The translations under genes and the position numbers were made by a program. A stretch of 64,000 nt of DNA from Paenibacillus uliginis N3/975. GTDB taxonomy: Bacteria > Bacillota > Bacilli > Paenibacillales > Paenibacillaceae. This document shows positions 45,530-54,693 of the stretch, piece by piece. The stretch covers positions 499,547-563,546 of the forward strand of contig NZ_LT840184.1 of NCBI RefSeq assembly GCF_900177425.1. Reading direction: 5' to 3'. Numbering within the stretch: position 1 is the stretch's first letter; the number at the start of each line of letters is the position of its first letter. A model generated the notes under the pieces. The model worked only from the letters and a program-made list of their open reading frames with translations, was not told the origin of the DNA and made no database searches.

Positions 45530-45822
45530 TGAAGGATCCTCGCGATATAATCAAGCGCCCGGTGATCACGGAACGTACGGCTGACTACATGGCGGAGCTG
45601 AAATATGCTTTCGAAGTAGACATTCGTGCGAACAAAACCGAGATTAAACAAGCCGTTGAATCCATTTTCAAAGTAAAAGTATCGAACGTGAATACAATGC
45701 GTGTTCCTGCGAAGCCGAAGCGTTACGGCCGCCACTCTGGTTACACTACAGAATGGAAGAAAGCTATCGTAACTTTGACAGCTGACAGCAAACCGCTTGA
45801 GTTCTTTGAATCGGTTGAATAA
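45529..45822 (+). CDS. rplW: 50S ribosomal protein L23
   Basis: A 97-residue L23 at the tunnel exit, the docking point for trigger factor and SRP. It starts KDPRDIIKRPVITERTADYM. AGAGGAGGTG inside rplD serves as its binding site. Confidence 0.98.
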   Translation: MKDPRDIIKRPVITERTADYMAELKYAFEVDIRANKTEIKQAVESIFKVKVSNVNTMRVPAKPKRYGRHSGYTTEWKKAIVTLTADSKPLEFFESVE

Positions 45823-45851
45823 GAAATTTCTGAGTAAGGAGGGAAAATTCA

Positions 45852-46682
45852 GTGCCTATTAAAAAGTATAAACCGACAACCCCGGCTCGACGCAACATGT
45901 CCGTGTCGACTTTCGAAGAAGTGACCACGAACCAGCCGGAGAAATCGTTGTTGGCGCCGCTGAGCAAAACAGCTGGTCGTAACAACCAAGGTAAAATTAC
46001 GGTTCGTCACCATGGCGGCGGACACAAACGTAAATACCGTATCATCGACTTTAAACGTACGAAAGACGGCATTCCAGGTCGCGTTGCTACAATCGAGTAT
46101 GACCCGAACCGTACTTCGAACATTGCTCTGATCCACTATGCGGACGGAGAGAAACGTTACATTATCGCTCCAAAAGGACTGAAAGTTGGAGATCAAGTTG
46201 TTTCCGGCGTTGGTTCTGACATCAAAATCGGTAATGCTCTTCCATTGGAGAATATTCCTGTGGGTACAGTTATCCACAACATTGAATTACAACCAGGTAA
46301 AGGCGGACAATTAGTTCGTGCTGCTGGTACAGAAGCACAACTTCTCGGTAAAGAAGAAAAATACGTAACTGTACGTTTGTCTTCCGGTGAAGTTCGTCAC
46401 ATCCTGAAAACCTGCCGTGCTACAATCGGTTCTGTAGGTAACGGAGACCACGAGCTGATCAAGATCGGTAAAGCTGGTCGTAACCGTTGGCTCGGAAAAC
46501 GTCCTGAAGTACGTGGTGTGGTAATGAACCCTAACGATCACCCTCACGGTGGTGGTGAAGGTCGTGCTCCTATCGGACGTAAATCTCCAATGTCTCCATG
46601 GGGTAAACCAACCCTTGGATTCAAGACTCGTAAAAAAGGAAAAGCTTCTGACAAATATATCGTTCGCCGCCGCACGAAGTAA
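45852..46682 (+). CDS. rplB: 50S ribosomal protein L2
   Basis: A 276-residue L2. The peptidyl-transferase-proximal loop MNPNDHPHGGGEGRAPIGRK with its key His is intact. GTG start at 45852 after TAAGGAGGG. Confidence 0.98.
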   Translation: MPIKKYKPTTPARRNMSVSTFEEVTTNQPEKSLLAPLSKTAGRNNQGKITVRHHGGGHKRKYRIIDFKRTKDGIPGRVATIEYDPNRTSNIALIHYADGEKRYIIAPKGLKVGDQVVSGVGSDIKIGNALPLENIPVGTVIHNIELQPGKGGQLVRAAGTEAQLLGKEEKYVTVRLSSGEVRHILKTCRATIGSVGNGDHELIKIGKAGRNRWLGKRPEVRGVVMNPNDHPHGGGEGRAPIGRKSPMSPWGKPTLGFKTRKKGKASDKYIVRRRTK

Positions 46683-46751
46683 TACACACTGTGCATAACT
46701 TCGTGTAAGGCAGTGAGTTACGAGACAATTTGGTGAAGGGAGGATTACAAT

Positions 46752-47027
46752 ATGAGCCGTAGTTTGAAAAAAGGACCTTTTATTGACGGATATCTGCTCA
46801 AAAAAGTGGAGGATATGAACGAATCCAGTAAAAAAGCTGTGATTAAAACATGGTCCCGCCGCTCCACGATTTTCCCGCAATTTATCGGTCACACGTTCGG
46901 CGTATACGATGGCCGTAAACACGTGCCTGTATACGTAACGGAAGACATGGTGGGTCACAAGTTGGGCGAGTTCGCGCCAACGCGTACTTACAAAGGTCAC
47001 GAAGACGATAAGAAAACGAGAAGATAA
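46752..47027 (+). CDS. rpsS: 30S ribosomal protein S19
   Basis: A 91-residue S19 of the 30S head (SRSLKKGPFIDGYLLKKVE, EFAPTRTYKGH). GAAGGGAGG precedes ATG 46752. Confidence 0.98.
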   Translation: MSRSLKKGPFIDGYLLKKVEDMNESSKKAVIKTWSRRSTIFPQFIGHTFGVYDGRKHVPVYVTEDMVGHKLGEFAPTRTYKGHEDDKKTRR

Positions 47028-47062
47028 TTAATGAAGCTCTTTGTTTGAGAGGAGGTTAAACA

Positions 47063-47395
47063 ATGGAAGCAAAAGCACATGCAAGATCGATTCGGATTGC
47101 TCCTCGTAAAGCTCAACTGGTTGTTGACTTGATCCGCGGTAAGCAAGTTGGTGAAGCGATCGCGATTCTTCGTCACACTCCGAAAGCTGCATCTCCTGTT
47201 GTGGAGAAGTTGCTTAACTCAGCTATCGCTAACGCTGAGCATAACTATTCTTTGGACGTAAACAAGTTGGTCGTAACTCAAGTTTACGTTAACCAAGGTC
47301 CGACGATGAAACGTTTCCGCCCACGCGCGATGGGACGTGCAAGCCGGATTAACAAACGCACCAGCCACATTACTTTGGTGGTAGCTGAAAAATAA
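47063..47395 (+). CDS. rplV: 50S ribosomal protein L22
   Basis: A 110-residue L22. The beta-hairpin reaching the tunnel (VNQGPTMKRFRPRAMGRASR) has no deletion of the macrolide-resistance type. GAGAGGAGG precedes ATG 47063. Confidence 0.98.
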   Translation: MEAKAHARSIRIAPRKAQLVVDLIRGKQVGEAIAILRHTPKAASPVVEKLLNSAIANAEHNYSLDVNKLVVTQVYVNQGPTMKRFRPRAMGRASRINKRTSHITLVVAEK

Positions 47396-47408
47396 GGAGG
47401 GAAAACGT

Positions 47409-48074
47409 GTGGGCCAAAAGGTAAATCCAGTAGGACTCCGTATCGGTATTATCCGTGATTGGGAATCCAAATGGTATGCAGGCAAAGACTTCGGTGATCT
47501 TTTGCTGGAAGACGTTAAAATCCGTGAATACCTGAAAAATAAATTGAAAGACTCCGCTGTATCCCGTATTGAAATCGAGAGAGCGGCTAATCGTGTGAAC
47601 GTTACGATCCACACTGCGAAACCAGGTATGGTTATCGGTAAAGGTGGTTCGGAAGTTGAAGTACTGCGTGGTCAAGTAACTAAAATCGCAGGCGGCAAGA
47701 AAGTTCATATCAATATTTCTGAAATCAAAAACCCTGAGCTGGATGCAATTCTTGTAGCTGAAAGCATTGCACAACAATTGGAGCGTCGTGTTTCTTTCCG
47801 TCGTGCATTGAAACAATCGATCCAAAGAACTATGCGTTCTGGAGCAAAAGGGATTAAAACATCGGTCAGCGGACGTCTTGGCGGTGCCGAGATCGCTCGT
47901 ACTGAAGGCTACAGTGAAGGAACTGTTCCACTTCATACGCTTCGTGCAGACATCGACTATGGTACAGCAGAAGCGCATACGACTTACGGCCGTATCGGCG
48001 TGAAAGTATGGATCTATCGTGGAGAGGTACTTCCTACGGCTAAGAAACAAGCTGCTCAGGAAGGAGGCAACTAA
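47409..48074 (+). CDS. rpsC: 30S ribosomal protein S3
   Basis: A 221-residue S3 with a KH domain (VMVIGKGG-like MVIGKGGSEVEVLRG). It lines the mRNA entry channel. GTG start at 47409 after AAGGAGGG; rplP follows by two bases. Confidence 0.98.
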   Translation: MGQKVNPVGLRIGIIRDWESKWYAGKDFGDLLLEDVKIREYLKNKLKDSAVSRIEIERAANRVNVTIHTAKPGMVIGKGGSEVEVLRGQVTKIAGGKKVHINISEIKNPELDAILVAESIAQQLERRVSFRRALKQSIQRTMRSGAKGIKTSVSGRLGGAEIARTEGYSEGTVPLHTLRADIDYGTAEAHTTYGRIGVKVWIYRGEVLPTAKKQAAQEGGN

Positions 48075-48076
48075 TC

Positions 48077-48511
48077 ATGTTGGTACCAAAACGTGTAAAA
48101 CACCGCAAGCAACAGCGCGGCCATATGAAAGGCCGGGCAAAAGGCGGTACTGAAGTGAAATTCGGCGAATTCGGCCTGCAAGCTATGGAACCAGGCTGGA
48201 TCACGAACCGTCAGATCGAAGCAGCGCGTATTGCGATGACTCGTTATATCCGTCGTGGTGGTCAAGTTTGGATCAAGATTTTCCCAGATAAGCCGATCAC
48301 TCAAAAGCCTCTCGAGGTGCGGATGGGTAGCGGTAAAGGTAATGTTGAGAAATGGGTTGCAGTTGTAAAACCAGGCAAGATTATGTTTGAACTTGGAGGC
48401 GTGTCTGAGGAAATCGCACGCGAAGCGATGCGTCTCGCCGCTCACAAGCTGCCTGTTAAAACGAAGTTTGTGAAACGTGAAGAAGTGGGTGGTGAAGCAA
48501 ATGAAAGCTAA
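48077..48511 (+). CDS. rplP: 50S ribosomal protein L16
   Basis: A 144-residue L16 near the A-site tRNA (MLVPKRVKHRKQQRGHMKGR). GAAGGAGG precedes ATG 48077. Its 3' end overlaps the start of rpmC by 11 bases. Confidence 0.98.
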   Translation: MLVPKRVKHRKQQRGHMKGRAKGGTEVKFGEFGLQAMEPGWITNRQIEAARIAMTRYIRRGGQVWIKIFPDKPITQKPLEVRMGSGKGNVEKWVAVVKPGKIMFELGGVSEEIAREAMRLAAHKLPVKTKFVKREEVGGEANES

Positions 48512-48698
48512 TGAACTGCGCAACTTAACCACTGCAGAAATCGAGCAAAAAATCGCCGGATTTAAAGAAGAACTCTTTAATCTCCGTTTTCAATTGGCTA
48601 CAGGCCAGCTTGATAATCCGACCCGGATCCGTGACGTGCGCAAAGAAATAGCTCGTGCTAAAACCGTTATCCGTGAAAGAGAACTTGGGATTAGTTAA
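48501..48698 (+). CDS. rpmC: 50S ribosomal protein L29
   Basis: A 65-residue two-helix protein near the tunnel exit (MKANELRNLTTAEIEQK, EELFNLRFQLATGQLDN). I choose ATG 48501, the family start; an upstream in-frame ATG at 48477 lies inside rplP. GTGGGTGGTG provides the binding site. Confidence 0.96.
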   Translation: MKANELRNLTTAEIEQKIAGFKEELFNLRFQLATGQLDNPTRIRDVRKEIARAKTVIRERELGIS

Positions 48699-48740
48699 TG
48701 AAACGGACGTTGTCGTCTGTATTCAGGAAGGAGGCCAACA

Positions 48741-49007
48741 ATGAGCGAAGAACGCAATGCTCGTAAAGTGCAAATTGGTAAAGTCGTCAGCGATAAAATG
48801 GATAAAACCATCGTAGTAGCTGTTGAAACTTATAAGAAGCATAACTTGTATCACAAGCGCATTAAATACACGAAAAAATTTAAAGCGCATGATGAGAACA
48901 ATACTGCTCAAATCGGAGATACCGTTAAAATCATGGAAACTCGTCCGCTCTCCAAAGATAAGCGCTGGAGACTGGTTGAAGTTGTAGAGAAAGCGGTCAT
49001 CATCTAA
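48741..49007 (+). CDS. rpsQ: 30S ribosomal protein S17
   Basis: An 88-residue S17 with the OB fold (GKVVSDKMDKTIVVAVE, ETRPLSKDKRWRLVEVVE). GAAGGAGGCC precedes ATG 48741. Confidence 0.98.
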   Translation: MSEERNARKVQIGKVVSDKMDKTIVVAVETYKKHNLYHKRIKYTKKFKAHDENNTAQIGDTVKIMETRPLSKDKRWRLVEVVEKAVII

Positions 49008-49042
49008 GATGTAATCAGTTTTTCCGAAAGGAGGAAATTTAA

Positions 49043-49411
49043 ATGATTCAACCATTTACACGTTTGGCTGTTGCCGACAACTCCGGTGCGAAGGAACTGA
49101 TGTGTATCCGCGTATTGGGTGGTACAGGTCGCCGTACAGCTCAGATAGGCGATTTGATCGTATGCTCCGTCAAACAAGCAACACCTGGCGGCGTTGTCAA
49201 AAAAGGTGATGTAGTTAAAGCGGTTATCGTTCGTACGAAACGTTCCGTTCGTCGTAAAGACGGATCCTACATTGCATTTGATGAAAATGCAGCAGTTGTT
49301 GTTAAAGAAGACAGAAGCCCACGTGGAACTCGTATTTTCGGACCAGTTGCTCGCGAACTGCGCGAAAGAGACTTCATGAAGATCGTTTCCTTGGCTCCGG
49401 AAGTAATCTAA
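49043..49411 (+). CDS. rplN: 50S ribosomal protein L14
   Basis: A 122-residue L14 (IQPFTRLAVADNSGAKELMC, EVI end) that contacts 16S rRNA at bridge B8. AAAGGAGG precedes ATG 49043. It opens the spc group. Confidence 0.98.
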   Translation: MIQPFTRLAVADNSGAKELMCIRVLGGTGRRTAQIGDLIVCSVKQATPGGVVKKGDVVKAVIVRTKRSVRRKDGSYIAFDENAAVVVKEDRSPRGTRIFGPVARELRERDFMKIVSLAPEVI

Positions 49412-49471
49412 TCGGTACGTTTTAGATAAGTAATGCTTGCGTGAGCAGGCAGGCCCCAGGAGGTGTAACGA

Positions 49472-49825
49472 ATGCCTAGAGTAAAAAAAGTTCTGGAATC
49501 CCATAACAATAAATTGCACGTGAAGAAGGACGATACAGTTATCGTCATTAGCGGTAAAGACAAAGGCAAAAAAGGCCGTGTCATCGCAGCGTACCCTCGT
49601 GAGAACCGCGTTTTGGTGGAAGGCGTGAACATGATGAAAAAACATCAGAAGCCTAACCAACAAAACCCGCAAGGCGGTATCATCGAGCAGGAAGCTCCGA
49701 TTCATGTCTCGAACGTGATGCACGTTGATCCTAAGAGCGGAAAAGTAACTCGTATCGGTTACAAAGTGCTGGACAACGGCAAAAAAGTTCGCGTTGCTAA
49801 GAAATCCGGAGAAGTAATTGATTAA
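49472..49825 (+). CDS. rplX: 50S ribosomal protein L24
   Basis: A 117-residue L24 with a KOW motif (VISGKDKGKKGRVIAAYP). It initiates 50S assembly. AGGAGGTG precedes ATG 49472. Confidence 0.98.
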   Translation: MPRVKKVLESHNNKLHVKKDDTVIVISGKDKGKKGRVIAAYPRENRVLVEGVNMMKKHQKPNQQNPQGGIIEQEAPIHVSNVMHVDPKSGKVTRIGYKVLDNGKKVRVAKKSGEVID

Positions 49826-49855
49826 TAAGATGTAAGGAAAGGAGGTCCTTGAATC

Positions 49856-50398
49856 ATGGCAATAAGAATGAAAGAACGTTTTCTGAACGAAGTCACTCCT
49901 GCCTTGATGCAGAAGTTCAGCTATAAATCGGTAATGCAAGTGCCTAAAATTGAGAAAGTTGTCATCAACATGGGTGTAGGTGACGCTGTAGCTAACTCTA
50001 AAGTACTTGATTCCGCTGTGAGCGACATGCAAATGATCGCTGGTCAAAAACCAGTTATCACACGTGCAAAGAAATCCATCGCCGGATTCAAATTGCGTGA
50101 AAATATGCCAATCGGCGTTAAAGTAACACTGCGCGGCGAGCGTATGTATTACTTCCTCGATAAGTTGTTCAATGTTACGCTTCCACGCGTACGCGACTTC
50201 CATGGCGTATCTACTAAAGCTTTCGACGGACGTGGTAACTATACACTCGGTTTGAAAGAACAACTCATCTTCCCTGAGATCGAGTATGATAAAGTAGATA
50301 AAGTTCGTGGTATGGATATCGTAATCGTAACAACGGCTAAAACTGACGAAGAGTCCCGTGAACTGCTTGCTCAACTGGGCATGCCTTTCGCGAAATAA
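49856..50398 (+). CDS. rplE: 50S ribosomal protein L5
   Basis: A 180-residue L5 that carries 5S rRNA into the central protuberance (MQVPKIEKVVINMGVGDAV, RVRDFHGVSTKAFDGRGNY). AAAGGAGGTCC precedes ATG 49856. Confidence 0.98.
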   Translation: MAIRMKERFLNEVTPALMQKFSYKSVMQVPKIEKVVINMGVGDAVANSKVLDSAVSDMQMIAGQKPVITRAKKSIAGFKLRENMPIGVKVTLRGERMYYFLDKLFNVTLPRVRDFHGVSTKAFDGRGNYTLGLKEQLIFPEIEYDKVDKVRGMDIVIVTTAKTDEESRELLAQLGMPFAK

Positions 50399-50437
50399 GA
50401 CAGTTTCTCCGAAACTATTTAGGAGGTGTCAGGCTAA

Positions 50438-50623
50438 GTGGCAAAAACTTCGATGAAAGTTAAACAACAACGCACACCTAAGTTTAAAGTACGGGCTTAT
50501 ACCCGTTGTGAGCGTTGTGGTCGTCCACATTCGGTACTGCAGAAGTTTAAAATATGCAGAATTTGTTTCCGTGAATTAGCTTATAAAGGCCAGATTCCTG
50601 GCGTGAAAAAAGCAAGCTGGTAA
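50438..50623 (+). CDS. rpsZ: 30S ribosomal protein S14 type Z
   Basis: A 61-residue zinc-containing S14. C24-C27 and C40-C43 form the ribbon (CERCGRPH, CRICF). The zinc form is the Bacillales housekeeping copy. GTG start at 50438 after AGGAGGTG. Confidence 0.97.
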   Translation: MAKTSMKVKQQRTPKFKVRAYTRCERCGRPHSVLQKFKICRICFRELAYKGQIPGVKKASW

Positions 50624-50656
50624 GAAGTTTATAACCGGGAAGGAGGTTTACCACAC

Positions 50657-51055
50657 ATGACTATGTCCGATCCAATTGCAGATATGCTTACTCGTATTCG
50701 TAACGCTAACACTGTGCGTCACGAGACAGTAGAAATGCCTGCCTCAACGATTAAGAAACAAATCGCTGACATCTTGAAGCGTGAAGGTTTCATCCGTGAT
50801 GCGGAATTTGTGGAAGATAACAAACAAGGGATCATTCGTGTTTTCTTGAAATATGGTTCCAGCAACGAACGCGTCATCACAGGTCTGAAAAGAATCAGTA
50901 AGCCAGGTCTTCGCGTGTACACGAAAAGCAATGAAGTCCCTCGTGTTCTCGGCGGACTGGGTATCGCGATCATCTCCACGTCTAAGGGAGTTATGACCGA
51001 CAAAGAAGCTCGTCAAGCCAAAGCCGGCGGAGAAGTTCTCTGCTACGTATGGTAA
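50657..51055 (+). CDS. rpsH: 30S ribosomal protein S8
   Basis: A 132-residue S8 (SDPIADMLTRIRNAN start; GGLGIAIISTSKGVMTDKEA end). It binds helix 21 of 16S rRNA and in many bacteria represses the spc operon. GAAGGAGG precedes ATG 50657; ATG 50663 is an alternative start. Confidence 0.98.
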   Translation: MTMSDPIADMLTRIRNANTVRHETVEMPASTIKKQIADILKREGFIRDAEFVEDNKQGIIRVFLKYGSSNERVITGLKRISKPGLRVYTKSNEVPRVLGGLGIAIISTSKGVMTDKEARQAKAGGEVLCYVW

Positions 51056-51084
51056 TAAACGTCACAAGATAGGAGGTGCAATGA

Positions 51085-51627
51085 ATGTCCCGTATTGGTC
51101 GTAAACCAATTGCTATCCCAAGCGGTGTGGAAGTCACACTGGATAACTCTGTAATCACTGTTAAAGGACCGAAAGGTACCCTGACTCGTGAACTGCACAA
51201 AGACATGCAGATTACAGTAGAAAACAACGAAATCTCTGTTGTTCGGCCTTCCGACAACAAAACTCATCGTTCTCTTCACGGCACGACCCGCAGCGTTGTC
51301 TCGAACATGGTCAGCGGCGTGACTGAAGGATTCGCGAAAAACCTTGAATTGGTTGGTGTCGGATACCGCGCAAGCAAATCCGGAGATAAAATCGTTCTGA
51401 ACGTAGGTTACTCCCATCCGGTTGAAATTACACCGGAAGCAGGAATCGAGTTTGAATTACCTTCCAACACGAAGATCATCGTCAAAGGAATCGATAAAGA
51501 GCGCGTAGGTGCATACGCTGCTAAAATCCGTTCCGTACGTGAGCCTGAGCCTTACAAAGGTAAAGGGATTAAATATGAAGGTGAACGCATTATCCGTAAG
51601 GAAGGTAAGGCCGGTAAGAAGAAATAA
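51085..51627 (+). CDS. rplF: 50S ribosomal protein L6
   Basis: A 180-residue L6 with two similar folds (SRIGRKPIAIPSGVEVTL; EPEPYKGKGIKYEGERIIRK). AGGAGGTGC precedes ATG 51085. The gap after it is unusually long (113 bp) for this operon. Confidence 0.98.
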   Translation: MSRIGRKPIAIPSGVEVTLDNSVITVKGPKGTLTRELHKDMQITVENNEISVVRPSDNKTHRSLHGTTRSVVSNMVSGVTEGFAKNLELVGVGYRASKSGDKIVLNVGYSHPVEITPEAGIEFELPSNTKIIVKGIDKERVGAYAAKIRSVREPEPYKGKGIKYEGERIIRKEGKAGKKK

Positions 51628-51633
51628 GGTAGT

Positions 51634-51659
51634 AAGCTTTGGGTTTACCCAGGTAGCTT
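51634..51659 (+). other. Hairpin in the rplF-rplR gap
   Basis: AAGCT (51634-51638) pairs with AGCTT (51655-51659) and GGG pairs with CCC inside, with a TTTA loop. There is no T run, so it is not a clear terminator. It may be a processing or attenuation site. Confidence 0.4.
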
Positions 51660-51740
51660 GCTAGCCTGTTTGTCCTTACTTACCCCATGAGTCTTAAAGT
51701 GAAGCTGTTAAGGCAAAACTGAAGGGAGTGAAAGGGAAGC

Positions 51741-52109
51741 ATGATCACGAAACAAGACAAGAATAAAGCACGTTTGAAAAGACATCTGCGTGTGCGTAAG
51801 AAAATTCAGGGCACTGCAGAGCGTCCTCGTCTGAATGTGTTCCGTTCTTCGAAACACATTTATGCTCAACTGATCGATGACGTGGCCGGCGTGACTTTGG
51901 CATCGGCTTCTACATTGGATAAAGAATTGAGCAGCGGCATCAACAACGGCGGTAGCGTTGAGTCTGCTCGTAAAGTCGGCGAACTCGTTGCAAAACGTGC
52001 AGCAGACAAAGGTTATAAATCGATCGTATTTGATCGTGGTGGATATTTGTATCACGGACGTATTCAAGCATTGGCTGAAGCAGCTCGCGAAGCAGGCCTT
52101 GAATTCTAA
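51741..52109 (+). CDS. rplR: 50S ribosomal protein L18
   Basis: A 122-residue L18 that binds 5S rRNA (KRHLRVRKKIQGTAERPRLN, FDRGGYLYHGRIQALAEAAR). GAAGGGAGTG lies before ATG 51741. Confidence 0.98.
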   Translation: MITKQDKNKARLKRHLRVRKKIQGTAERPRLNVFRSSKHIYAQLIDDVAGVTLASASTLDKELSSGINNGGSVESARKVGELVAKRAADKGYKSIVFDRGGYLYHGRIQALAEAAREAGLEF

Positions 52110-52135
52110 GACATTTTCAAAAGGAGGTAAACGAC

Positions 52136-52633
52136 TTGCGTGTAGATCCTAACACTTTAGAACTGACTGAAAGAGTAGTAAATATTAACCGCGTTGCTAA
52201 GGTTGTAAAAGGCGGACGCCGTTTCAGCTTTAGCGCATTGGTAGTTGTCGGTGATGGCAAAGGTTGGGTTGGAGCAGGTATTGGTAAAGCTGGCGAAGTA
52301 CCGGATGCAATCCGCAAAGCCATTGAAGATGCCAAGAAAAACCTGATCCACATTCCATTGGTAGGAACAACAATTCCTCACCTCGTAACGGGTCACTTCG
52401 GTGCAGGCCGCGTTCTTTTGAAGCCAGCATCAGAAGGTACCGGAGTTATCGCTGGCGGACCGGTTCGTGCAGTACTCGAACTGGCTGGCGTAGGCGACAT
52501 TTTGACAAAATCTCTAGGTTCTTCGAACTCCATGAATATGGTCAATGCGACTTTGGAAGGCTTGTCCCGTCTGAAGCGTATTGAAGAAGTTGCCAAGCTT
52601 CGCGGCAAATCCGTCGAAGAGCTGTTGGGTTAA
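52136..52633 (+). CDS. rpsE: 30S ribosomal protein S5
   Basis: A 165-residue S5. The dsRNA-binding part (VKGGRRFSFSALVVVGDGKG) and the spectinomycin loop look wild type. TTG start at 52136 after AAAGGAGG. Confidence 0.98.
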   Translation: MRVDPNTLELTERVVNINRVAKVVKGGRRFSFSALVVVGDGKGWVGAGIGKAGEVPDAIRKAIEDAKKNLIHIPLVGTTIPHLVTGHFGAGRVLLKPASEGTGVIAGGPVRAVLELAGVGDILTKSLGSSNSMNMVNATLEGLSRLKRIEEVAKLRGKSVEELLG

Positions 52634-52645
52634 GGAGGGAATCTC

Positions 52646-52831
52646 ATGGCTAAACTTGAAATCACCCTCGTGCGCAGCGTGATCGGCCGTCCGGAAGATC
52701 AGCGTGTGACCGTGAAAACTCTTGGATTGAAAAAAATCAACCATTCTGTGGTTCATAATGACGGTCCAGCTATTCGCGGAATGATTAAGAAAGTAAATCA
52801 CCTGATTTCAGTTCAAGAAATCGAAGGTTAG
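52646..52831 (+). CDS. rpmD: 50S ribosomal protein L30
   Basis: A 61-residue L30 (LEITLVRSVIGRPEDQRVTV; IRGMIKKVNHLISV). TAAGGAGGG precedes ATG 52646. Confidence 0.98.
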   Translation: MAKLEITLVRSVIGRPEDQRVTVKTLGLKKINHSVVHNDGPAIRGMIKKVNHLISVQEIEG

Positions 52832-52873
52832 TCCCGGGATCGTCCCGGATATATTAAGGAGGTGCAACGAACG

Positions 52874-53314
52874 ATGAAGTTACATGAGCTGAGCCCAGCT
52901 CCTGGTTCCCGCAAAGAGCGCAAGCGCGTTGGACGCGGACCAAGTAGCGGTACGGGTAAAACATCAGGTCGAGGTCACAAAGGACAAAACTCCCGTTCAG
53001 GCGGTGGTGTACGTCCAGGCTTCGAAGGCGGACAAAACCCGCTGTATCGTCGTCTGCCTAAACGCGGTTTTGTGAATCCAACTCGGAAAGAGTACGCGGT
53101 TGTGAACATCGAAGAACTGAACAGCTTTGCAGCAGGTACTGAAGTTACTCCAGAAGTTTTGGTCGAGAGCGGAATCGTAAACAATACGAAGAGCGGCATC
53201 AAAATTCTTGGCAACGGTGAAGTTACCGTACAATTGACTGTAAAAGCTAATAAGTTCTCTCAATCTGCGGTAGAGAAGATCGAGGCTGCCGGCGGTAAAA
53301 CCGAGGTGATCTAA
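52874..53314 (+). CDS. rplO: 50S ribosomal protein L15
   Basis: A 146-residue L15 with the Gly/Arg-rich tail that enters the core (GRGPSSGTGKTSGRGHKGQ). I choose ATG 52874 after AAGGAGGTG; the in-frame GTG at 52862 overlaps that site. The stop overlaps the secY ATG. Confidence 0.97.
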   Translation: MKLHELSPAPGSRKERKRVGRGPSSGTGKTSGRGHKGQNSRSGGGVRPGFEGGQNPLYRRLPKRGFVNPTRKEYAVVNIEELNSFAAGTEVTPEVLVESGIVNNTKSGIKILGNGEVTVQLTVKANKFSQSAVEKIEAAGGKTEVI

Positions 53315-54612
53315 TGTTTAAGACCCTGAAAAATATATGGCGTGTGGATGATCTTCGCAAGCGCATTTTATTCACCCTGTTTGTACTGATTATATTCCGT
53401 ATCGGATCGTTCGTGCCGGTTCCCGGTGTGAACAAAGATGTGTTTACTCAGTCAAATCAGGCCGGGAATGAATTGTTTGGTTTCCTCAACACGTTCTCGG
53501 GGGGCGCACTTCAGCAATTCTCAATTTTCGCCCTTTCGATTTTTCCATATATTACTTCGTCCATTATCGTGCAGTTGCTGTCGATGGACGTCATTCCGAA
53601 GTTTGCGGAATGGGCCAAACAAGGGGAACACGGTAAAAAGCAGTTGGCTCAAGTCACCCGTTATGGTACGGTGGTCTTGGGTTTGATTCAAGCCTTCGGT
53701 ATGTCGATCGGTTTTAACCGTCTCTACGGAACCGAAATGATTCCGAATGCAACCTTCGTTGATTATCTCGTCATCGCGATCGTGCTGACAGCCGGTACCT
53801 CATTCTTAATGTGGCTTGGCGAGCAGATCACGGAACGTGGAATCGGCAACGGTATTTCCATTATTATCTTTGCAGGTATCGCTGCGGGTATTCCGATGCA
53901 TATCCGTACAACGATGGAGTCGGAATTTATTCAAGAAAATCAGATTTTCTTGAATTCCCTGAAGGCTATTATCGTCGTGCTGGTGTTTATCTTTATCGTG
54001 GTCGGAGTTGTGTTTATCCAGCAAGGTATTCGCAAAATCCCAGTGCAGTACGCTAAACGTGTTGTAGGGAACAAGATGTACGGTGGTCAGAACACGCACA
54101 TTCCATTGAAAATCAATGGCGCAGGCGTCATTCCGGTTATCTTTGCATCGTCGTTGCTTCAATTCCCTATTATTCTTTCGAGCTTCTTTGCTACACATGC
54201 TTGGGCTAAGTGGGTTACCATAAACTTGGCATATGATAAACCGCTTGGTATGGTTCTCTATGTATTGATGATCATCGGTTTCACATTCTTCTACACATTC
54301 GTGCAGATGAACCCGAACCAGATGGCTGACAACATGAAGAAGAACGGCGGTTATGTTCCAGGTATTCGTCCTGGTAAAGCTACCGAGAAGTATCTGACTC
54401 GGGTTATGACCCGTCTGACAATGACAGGAGCACTGTTCCTGGCCGTTATCTCAGTACTTCCTGTGTTCCTTGGAGCGCTAGCAGGACTTCCACGTACGGT
54501 TCAAATCGGTGGTACATCCATACTGATCGTCGTAGGTGTTGCGCTGGATACGATGAAGCAGATTGAAGGCCAGTTGATCAAGCGTCATTACAAAGGATTT
54601 ATTAATAAATAG
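53314..54612 (+). CDS. secY: Preprotein translocase subunit SecY
   Basis: A 432-residue channel protein with about ten membrane helices. Conserved blocks include the plug-region start and SGGALQQFSIFALSIFPYIT, and GIGNGISIIIFAGI. The ATG overlaps the rplO stop (TAATG). It works with SecE, encoded at 25360. Confidence 0.97.
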   Translation: MFKTLKNIWRVDDLRKRILFTLFVLIIFRIGSFVPVPGVNKDVFTQSNQAGNELFGFLNTFSGGALQQFSIFALSIFPYITSSIIVQLLSMDVIPKFAEWAKQGEHGKKQLAQVTRYGTVVLGLIQAFGMSIGFNRLYGTEMIPNATFVDYLVIAIVLTAGTSFLMWLGEQITERGIGNGISIIIFAGIAAGIPMHIRTTMESEFIQENQIFLNSLKAIIVVLVFIFIVVGVVFIQQGIRKIPVQYAKRVVGNKMYGGQNTHIPLKINGAGVIPVIFASSLLQFPIILSSFFATHAWAKWVTINLAYDKPLGMVLYVLMIIGFTFFYTFVQMNPNQMADNMKKNGGYVPGIRPGKATEKYLTRVMTRLTMTGALFLAVISVLPVFLGALAGLPRTVQIGGTSILIVVGVALDTMKQIEGQLIKRHYKGFINK

Positions 54613-54693
54613 TCGATAGGTTCCGGTTAGTGATCAATTTTGCTTCCGGCACCTATTGTGCTGTTCTTACTATAGGCAGGAGGAGGGACTAAG

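Noticed and set aside
44906..47395. Macrolide-type changes in L4 or L22
   Set aside because: The loop motifs are full length and close to the normal pattern; no deletion or insertion is seen.
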